The notes below the pieces were generated by a model. The model worked only from the letters and a program-made list of their open reading frames with translations. It was not told the origin of the DNA and did no database searches. A DNA stretch of 11,455 nt from Bacteroidales bacterium (GTDB lineage: Bacteria; Bacteroidota; Bacteroidia; Bacteroidales; VadinHA17): assembly GCA_003518245.1 (NCBI GenBank), contig DOZA01000144.1:1-11455 (forward strand). Direction: 5' to 3'. The position numbers were made by a program, and so were the translations under genes. Of the stretch, positions 6,606-11,455 are shown piece after piece. Within the stretch, counting starts at the first letter, position 1; each line of letters opens with the position of its first letter.

Positions 6606-7823
6606 ATGCAGGAGAAAGAAAAGAGGGAAAAATATATTTCCGGTACGGCTCTTATGCCCAGGGAGGAACAATTGGAAACAGGCCTCAAAAAAATGAAAAT
6701 AACAATAGGCATCCCCCGCGAATCAGGGGAGAATGAAAAAAGAGTTGCCCTGACGCCAGAAGCAGTAAATATACTTGTAGAAGCAGGTCATAAGGTATAT
6801 GTACAGGAAGGCTCAGGCCTGGGTTCTAATTACTCTGATAAGGACTATAGTGAGAACGGTGCCCTGATAACAAAAACAGGTGATGAAGTATATAACTGCG
6901 ATCTTATTATAAAGGTAGCTCCTTTTTCTAAAGACGAAGTTGACAAACTTAATGAGAGAACCACGGTCCTTTCGTTCCTCAAAGTGCTTAAGCAGAACAA
7001 AAGCACTCTTACCGGTATGATGCGTAAAAATATCACTGCTATTGCTTTTGAGCGTATCAGGGATAAGCATGATGAGTTGCCGGTAGTTGAATCAATGAGT
7101 GAGATAAGCGGTGTTACTGCGGTGCTTATTGCATCTGAATACCTTAGCAACAAATATGGAGGCAAGGGAGTAATGCTTGGCGGCATATCGGGCGTAACAC
7201 CAACAGAGGTGATGATTATCGGTGCCGGTACGGCAGGTGAATATGCAGCCAGAGCTGCCCTGGGCCTGGGAGCCGAAGTCAAGATCTTTGATAATTCAGT
7301 TCACAGGCTGAGAAAGTTTCAATCAATATTGGGTCAGAGGTTACAGACATCTGTTTATCATCCCCAGGTCCTTAATAAAGCACTTAAATCAGTTGATGTT
7401 TTGATTGGAGCTATACAGATTGAAGATCCGAGTCCATGGTATCATATCACCGAAGATATGGTAAAAAAGATGAAAAAAGGATCTTTCCTTATTGACCTTA
7501 GCATTGACAGGGGGGGCTGTATAGAGACTATGGAGTGTCGTGATTTGCAGGATCCTGTTTATGAAAAACACGGTGTAATACACTTCTCTGCCTGGAACCT
7601 GCCCTCCAGGGTTGCCAGGACTGCTTCAATAGCATTAAGCAATGTGTTTACTCCCCTGATACAGGAGATGGCAGACCAGGGAGGACTGGACACCATGCTT
7701 AAGACTTCAACCGGCCTCGCCTTTGGTGTATATTTATATAAAGGTATACTCACTAATGAAACACTGGGTCAAAAGTTTAACCTGCTGTCAAAAGATATTA
7801 ACTTATTACTGGCTGCATTCTGA
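6606..7823 (+). CDS. ald: Alanine dehydrogenase/PntA family NAD(P)-binding oxidoreductase
   Basis: From the ATG at 6606 the protein is 405 residues. It has an N-terminal extension of about 30 residues (SGTALMPREEQLETG at 12-26), then the family start KITIGIPRES at 31-40 with R46 and ALTPEAV, K103 in the substrate-loop position, the nucleotide-binding GAGTAG at 206-211, D301 in LIDLSIDRGGCIET, and NLPSRVARTAS at 331-341. Alanine dehydrogenases interconvert L-alanine and pyruvate with NAD and ammonia. The canonical catalytic His (in a YLHLA motif, H96 of Mycobacterium tuberculosis Ald) aligns by eye with K126 in SFLKVLK, so the exact activity is uncertain. An in-frame TTG at 6552 is rejected because the promoter lies inside that extension; ATG 6693 would match the classical start but drops an extension that I recall as conserved in Bacteroidota. 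It ends 3 bp from ldcA, tail to tail. Confidence 0.85.
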   Translation: MQEKEKREKYISGTALMPREEQLETGLKKMKITIGIPRESGENEKRVALTPEAVNILVEAGHKVYVQEGSGLGSNYSDKDYSENGALITKTGDEVYNCDLIIKVAPFSKDEVDKLNERTTVLSFLKVLKQNKSTLTGMMRKNITAIAFERIRDKHDELPVVESMSEISGVTAVLIASEYLSNKYGGKGVMLGGISGVTPTEVMIIGAGTAGEYAARAALGLGAEVKIFDNSVHRLRKFQSILGQRLQTSVYHPQVLNKALKSVDVLIGAIQIEDPSPWYHITEDMVKKMKKGSFLIDLSIDRGGCIETMECRDLQDPVYEKHGVIHFSAWNLPSRVARTASIALSNVFTPLIQEMADQGGLDTMLKTSTGLAFGVYLYKGILTNETLGQKFNLLSKDINLLLAAF

Positions 7824-7826
7824 TTG

Positions 7827-8741
7827 CTACAGGTATTGAAGCGAAGAAAGACCATCTGACACCTCAAGCTTAATATTCCTTCCAAGCATAATAGCCCTGT
7901 TATCTGCTATATGACCGGCAGGAAAATCAAAAGCTACAGGGTAACCATATCTGCCGGCCATGTCTATTATTATATCCCTGACACCGGTCTCATACTTTAT
8001 ATCCGATTCTTTAATATCAGTTAATCCACCTATGATCAGCCCTTTAATGTCCTGTAATACACCGGCTAGGTCCATGCCTGTTATCATCCTGTCAAGAGAA
8101 TAAATATATTCACCCTTTTCTTCTATAAAAAGGATCTTCCCTTTAAGATAATTCTTAATTTCTGTACCCAGCAGATTACTTATCAGTGAAAGATTACCCC
8201 CTGCCAGTACACCTTTTGCCTTGCCATTAACTGATAAACCGGACTGCCATTCATATCCTTCTTCATTGCCAAAAAGAGATTGCTGCAATGTTAAAATTGA
8301 TAAAGAGCTGCTTTTTAAGCTGTGATAATTCAGCGGCATCTCGGCATGCAGGGTTTCAATCCCAAACTTGCAGTTAATAAACAGGTGCAATACACTTATA
8401 TCACTGTACCCTATCACCCATTTAGGCTTTTTTATGAAGACCCTGAAATCTACGCTTCTGATTATCCTTGACATCCCATATCCACCTCTTGCACAGAATA
8501 TTGCTTTTATACCAGGATCGTCAAAAGCTTTTTGAAGATCGGCCAGGCGCTTATCATCGGTGCCTGCAAATATCCCGTATCGATCATACAGGTGTTCACC
8601 ACGTAGTACTGTCAATCCCCATGATTCAATAGTGGTAATGGCATCCTCAATATCGTTCCTGTTAACAAGACCTGAAGGGGCAATAACAGCAACACTGTCT
8701 CCCTGAACCAGGGCAGGAGGTTTGATTGTCTTCTTCATCAT
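7827..8741 (-). CDS. ldcA: Muramoyltetrapeptide LD-carboxypeptidase (peptidase S66)
   Basis: A 304-residue protein of normal S66 length. It opens with IKPPALVQGDSVAVIAPSG, the usual N-terminal strand of the family, then ARGGYGMSRI (84-93), the nucleophile S113 in GYSDIS (111-116), GGNLSLI (181-187), the acid E207 in FIEEKGE (205-211) and H277 in PAGHIADN (274-281). These give the Ser-Glu-His triad of LdcA enzymes, which remove the terminal D-alanine from murein tetrapeptides during peptidoglycan recycling or remodelling. No signal peptide is visible, consistent with a cytoplasmic recycling enzyme. It begins with two consecutive ATG codons (8741 and 8738). A TAnnTTTG element lies only 4 bp upstream, so the message may be leaderless. 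It converges on ald and is divergent from metG. Confidence 0.93.
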   Translation of the reverse strand: MMKKTIKPPALVQGDSVAVIAPSGLVNRNDIEDAITTIESWGLTVLRGEHLYDRYGIFAGTDDKRLADLQKAFDDPGIKAIFCARGGYGMSRIIRSVDFRVFIKKPKWVIGYSDISVLHLFINCKFGIETLHAEMPLNYHSLKSSSLSILTLQQSLFGNEEGYEWQSGLSVNGKAKGVLAGGNLSLISNLLGTEIKNYLKGKILFIEEKGEYIYSLDRMITGMDLAGVLQDIKGLIIGGLTDIKESDIKYETGVRDIIIDMAGRYGYPVAFDFPAGHIADNRAIMLGRNIKLEVSDGLSSLQYL

Positions 8742-8745
8742 ACCT

Positions 8746-8753
8746 CAAAGATA
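8746..8753 (-). promoter_or_regulatory. Putative -7 promoter element for ldcA, immediately before the start codon
   Basis: On the minus strand this reads TATCTTTG, a full match to TAnnTTTG and identical to the element of the divergent metG. Only 4 bp separate it from the first ATG. If used, transcription would start at or within a few bases of that ATG, producing a leaderless mRNA. No convincing -33 TTTG is visible about 20 bp further upstream. Confidence 0.45.
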
Positions 8754-8790
8754 ACAGTATTGCCGGATTATTACAGATGTTGATATTGAT

Positions 8791-8837
8791 CTACGCCCAC
8801 CCACCATAGTCCCGAGAACCCGGTACAACGGTTGGTG
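8791..8837. other. GC-rich patch of unknown identity in the ldcA-metG intergenic region
   Basis: 29 of 47 bases are G or C, clearly above the AT-rich flanks. It contains small inverted matches (CACCA at 8802-8806 with TGGTG at 8833-8837; CCG at 8820-8822 with CGG at 8829-8831) but no extended stem. I do not recognise it as a tRNA, riboswitch or coding remnant. It lies upstream of both divergent promoters. Confidence 0.25.
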
Positions 8838-8877
8838 ATTAGCGCTATTATATCATTCCATCAATCCATTAATTTTC

Positions 8878-8885
8878 TATCTTTG
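8878..8885 (+). promoter_or_regulatory. Putative -7 promoter element for metG
   Basis: TATCTTTG is a full match to TAnnTTTG, located 41 bp before the metG ATG. The predicted transcript start is near 8890, with a leader of about 37 nt. The -33 region around 8854-8857 (CATT) is a poor TTTG match. I see no T-box-like leader. Confidence 0.5.
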
Positions 8886-8926
8886 TCTCAATTTATAAAT
8901 CCACAGGTAAAAAAAACAGACAAAAT

Positions 8927-10960
8927 ATGAAAAAGCCTGACAGACACCTTATTACTTCAGCCCTTCCTTATGCCAACGGACCTATACATATCGGGCACCT
9001 GGCAGGGGTATATATACCAAGTGATATTTATACCAGATATCTGAGGATTAAGGGTGAGGATGTTATTTCAATATGCGGTTCTGATGAACACGGAGTACCG
9101 ATAACATTGAAAGCAAAAAAAGAAGGTGTCAGCCCTCAGGAGATTGTTGATTATTACCATGAGCTGAATAAGAAAGCATTTGAGGATTTTGGAATTGAAT
9201 TTGATATTTATTCCAGGACAAGCAACAGGGTACATTATGAGACCTCTTCTGATTTTTTCAGGACTCTTTATAATAAAGGTGAATTCATTGAGAAAATCAG
9301 CGAGCAATATTATGATGATGAAGCCGGTTGTTTCCTTGCCGACCGTTATATAACAGGTACATGCCCGCATTGTGGCTATGATGCTGCATATGGTGACCAG
9401 TGTGAAAATTGCGGTACATCATTGAGTCCTACCGACCTTATTAAACCACGCTCAATGGTCAGTGGAACAAAACCTGTAATGAAAGAAACAAAACACTGGT
9501 ATTTACCTCTTGATAAATACCAGGGATGGCTGAGCAAATGGATCCTTGAAGATCACAAGGAATGGAAACCCAATGTGTATGGTCAGTGCAAATCATGGCT
9601 CGACCATGGTCTGCAGCCCAGGGCCGTCAGCAGGGACCTCGACTGGGGTGTCCCCGTGCCCGTCAGTGGAGCTGAGGGTAAAGTACTTTATGTATGGTTT
9701 GATGCACCCATAGGCTATATCTCGGCAACACGTGAGCTGACCGACGACTGGGAGAAATACTGGAAGGACCCGGGAACAAAAATGATACATTTTATCGGTA
9801 AGGATAATATTGTATTTCATTGCATCATTTTTCCAGTGATGCTTAAGGCTGAAGGCTCATTTATCCTCCCTGAAAATGTTCCCGCCAATGAGTTCCTGAA
9901 TCTTGAGAATGATAAAATATCTACCTCCAGGAACTGGGCTGTATGGCTGCATGAATATCTTGAGGAATTCCCCGGTGAACAGGATGTGCTCCGTTATGCC
10001 CTTTGTGCCAACGCTCCTGAAACAAAAGATAATGACTTTACCTGGAAAGATTTCCAGGCCAGGAATAATAATGAGCTGGTAGCCATCCTGGGTAATTTTG
10101 TTAACAGGGCTCTGATACTGACAGGTAAGTACTTCAATGGTGAAGTACCCGAGATATCAGAAACAGATGAATATGACAGGGAAGTACTTGGAGAAATAGA
10201 GAAATTAAAAGAAAAAATAGACTCATCATTCGATGCCTTTCGTTTCAGGGAAGCTTTGAAAGAAGCAATGAATCTTGCAAGATTGGGAAATAAATATCTT
10301 GCCGACACAGAACCGTGGATAGTAATAAAAACTGACAGGGATAAGGTAAAGACCATCCTTAATATAGCCCTGCAGATAACTGCCAATTTATCAATCATAC
10401 TCGATCCTTTTCTCCCTTTTTCAGTAAAGAAACTAAGGACATGGCTGAATATAGATATCCTTAAATGGGAAAAAGCCGGAAGACATGATCTGCTCAAACC
10501 CGGACACAAGACCAATAAACCGGGACTACTGTTCAGGAAAATCGAAGATGAAGAAATAGAAAAACAGGTAAATAAACTCATGGAAACCAAAAAACTTAAC
10601 GAGAGCACAGGAGCGGAAACAGAACCAGTAAAAGAGAATATTCATTTTGATGATTTCACAAAATTGGATATAAGAACAGCAACCATTATTGATGCTGAAA
10701 AAGTCCCAAAGACAAAGAAACTGCTTAAGCTGACACTTGATACAGGGATTGATAAAAGGACGGTGGTGGCCGGTATAGCCGAATGTTTCGATCCATCATC
10801 CATTAAAGGACAAAAAGTATCAGTTCTTGCTAACCTGGAGCCACGAAAGATAAAAGGTATAGAATCACAGGGAATGATACTTATGGCTGAGGAAGACGAT
10901 GGCAACCTGGTGTTTATTTCACCTCCTGATAAGACTAAAAACGGCAGCAGAATAAGGTAG
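8927..10960 (+). CDS. metG: Methionine--tRNA ligase with C-terminal tRNA-binding domain
   Basis: A 677-residue cytoplasmic class I synthetase that charges tRNA-Met. The Rossmann core carries [14 protein letters not shown] with HIGH at 21-24. The connective insertion has a four-cysteine zinc knuckle, CPHC at 146-149 and CENC at 159-162. [11 protein letters not shown] at 257-267 belongs to the methionine pocket region. The second signature is KISTS at 330-334, where Thr replaces the second Lys of KMSKS. The anticodon-binding helical domain occupies about 370-540. A charged linker (540-570) leads to the C-terminal OB-fold tRNA-binding domain (about 572-677; [28 protein letters not shown]), which in homologues drives dimerisation and tRNA affinity. 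Length and order fit the long bacterial MetG form. It has its own promoter motif and ends 7 bp from the convergent SPOR gene. Confidence 0.97.
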   Translation: MKKPDRHLITSALPYANGPIHIGHLAGVYIPSDIYTRYLRIKGEDVISICGSDEHGVPITLKAKKEGVSPQEIVDYYHELNKKAFEDFGIEFDIYSRTSNRVHYETSSDFFRTLYNKGEFIEKISEQYYDDEAGCFLADRYITGTCPHCGYDAAYGDQCENCGTSLSPTDLIKPRSMVSGTKPVMKETKHWYLPLDKYQGWLSKWILEDHKEWKPNVYGQCKSWLDHGLQPRAVSRDLDWGVPVPVSGAEGKVLYVWFDAPIGYISATRELTDDWEKYWKDPGTKMIHFIGKDNIVFHCIIFPVMLKAEGSFILPENVPANEFLNLENDKISTSRNWAVWLHEYLEEFPGEQDVLRYALCANAPETKDNDFTWKDFQARNNNELVAILGNFVNRALILTGKYFNGEVPEISETDEYDREVLGEIEKLKEKIDSSFDAFRFREALKEAMNLARLGNKYLADTEPWIVIKTDRDKVKTILNIALQITANLSIILDPFLPFSVKKLRTWLNIDILKWEKAGRHDLLKPGHKTNKPGLLFRKIEDEEIEKQVNKLMETKKLNESTGAETEPVKENIHFDDFTKLDIRTATIIDAEKVPKTKKLLKLTLDTGIDKRTVVAGIAECFDPSSIKGQKVSVLANLEPRKIKGIESQGMILMAEEDDGNLVFISPPDKTKNGSRIR

Positions 10961-10967
10961 TAATAAG

Positions 10968-11455
10968 TTATTTTTTTAATATCCATGCCCCGGGGAAAGT
11001 GTCCCTCAGTCGGTTTCTTTCATCTATAGCTTCCTGCATGGTGCTGAATGATGCAGCAGATACACGGTAGTATCCATTTTGTGACCTTATAAGTTCTGCA
11101 TTATATCCTCTGGTGGCAATGTCTCTTATCAGACGCTGTGCATTATCATCATTCTTAAAGCTGCCTATTATAAGGTGATAAGCTCCTTCTTGCTCAGCAA
11201 TATTCGCCCTGGTACCTGTAATCAATTCTTTCTCAACAGGTCTGGTCTGTTCACCAGTGTCAACAGTTGCTGTCTCATTAGCATCAGGTGTTTTGGACAT
11301 TTCACTGAACAGGGCATCCTGAGCTGCCTTTATGTCCTCAAACTCTACTTTTGCAAGCGGATTCATCCCTGCATTTGACTTGAAAAGGTCTGTTTTAAGC
11401 GGTACAACCAACAGTGCCAGGACGAAAGGAATAGCTGCTGCTGCTCTCCATATCA
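10968..11455 (-). CDS. Membrane-anchored SPOR-domain protein, N-terminus beyond the window
   Basis: The frame stays open from the TAA at 10968-10970 to the window edge, giving 161 visible residues. The TTG at 11411 is internal, because upstream codons complete a transmembrane helix, IWRAAAAIPFVLALLVVPLK. After it comes a flexible, polar linker (visible residues about 20-85) and a C-terminal SPOR domain (about 91-161), recognisable from AYHLIIGSFKNDDNAQRLI, YYRVSAASFS and FPGAWILKK. SPOR domains bind denuded glycan strands of peptidoglycan, often at division sites. The topology is therefore a cytoplasmic N-terminal part, one membrane span and a periplasmic SPOR domain. Bacteroidota proteins of this layout often carry an HU-like/CCDC81 domain in the missing N-terminal part; that is inference. 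It converges on metG with a 7-bp gap. Confidence 0.85.
   Translation of the reverse strand, partial: IWRAAAAIPFVLALLVVPLKTDLFKSNAGMNPLAKVEFEDIKAAQDALFSEMSKTPDANETATVDTGEQTRPVEKELITGTRANIAEQEGAYHLIIGSFKNDDNAQRLIRDIATRGYNAELIRSQNGYYRVSAASFSTMQEAIDERNRLRDTFPGAWILKK

Noticed and set aside
6693..7823. Alternative ald start at ATG 6693
   Set aside because: It matches the classical Ald N-terminus but removes the MPREEQLETG extension, which I recall as shared by Bacteroidota homologues. ATG 6606 also fits the promoter position better.
8791..8837. Possible tRNA fragment or riboswitch in the GC-rich patch before metG
   Set aside because: No cloverleaf arms, T-loop consensus or extended pairing could be built on either strand.
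9994..10608. Long open frame antisense to metG (204 codons)
   Set aside because: It is a Ser/Leu-rich shadow of the metG frame, with no promoter motif or domain that I recognise.

Overview
The window looks like a chromosomal segment of a Bacteroidota bacterium, probably an anaerobic or marine Bacteroidales-like lineage. The lineage is an inference. It rests on a PorW/SprE lipoprotein and a PorX regulator (type IX secretion, restricted to this phylum), on TAnnTTTG promoter elements ahead of several genes, on the lack of strong Shine-Dalgarno sequences, and on Bacteroidota-style variants of Mrp, alanine dehydrogenase and MetG. All genes look intact except the two cut by the window edges. I see no insertion sequence, CRISPR array, tRNA, rRNA or prophage.

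Layout. 1-236: 3' end of an alkyltransferase-like (ATL) DNA-repair protein. 240-1670: a promoter, then mrp (Fe-S carrier ATPase) and a small NifU C-terminal-domain Fe-S scaffold in a tight pair. 1746-4388: porW/sprE, a TPR lipoprotein of the type IX secretion system. 4391-5980: porX, a CheY-PglZ response regulator with its own promoter motif in the short gap after porW. 5949-6398 (minus): tsaE, whose 3' end overlaps porX by 32 bp. 6399-6605: a divergent control region with a minus-strand promoter for tsaE and a plus-strand promoter for ald. 6606-7823: an alanine dehydrogenase family protein. 7827-8741 (minus): an LD-carboxypeptidase. 8742-8926: a second divergent control region containing a GC-rich patch. 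8927-10960: metG. 10968-11455 (minus): a membrane-anchored SPOR protein running off the window.

Functional picture. The most coherent theme is type IX secretion: a structural/assembly lipoprotein (PorW) lies directly next to the cytoplasmic regulator (PorX). Fe-S cluster assembly (Mrp plus NifU domain) forms a second unit upstream. The remainder is housekeeping: tRNA modification (TsaE), tRNA charging (MetG), amino-acid metabolism (Ald family) and peptidoglycan turnover or binding (LdcA, SPOR). All three convergent gene pairs end within 7 bp of each other or overlap, leaving no space for conventional terminators.

No clearly new system is present. The points most worth following are the PorW-PorX linkage, the Mrp protein lacking its CxxC beside a CxxC-bearing NifU domain, the loss of the canonical catalytic His in the Ald family protein, and the apparently leaderless ldcA promoter.
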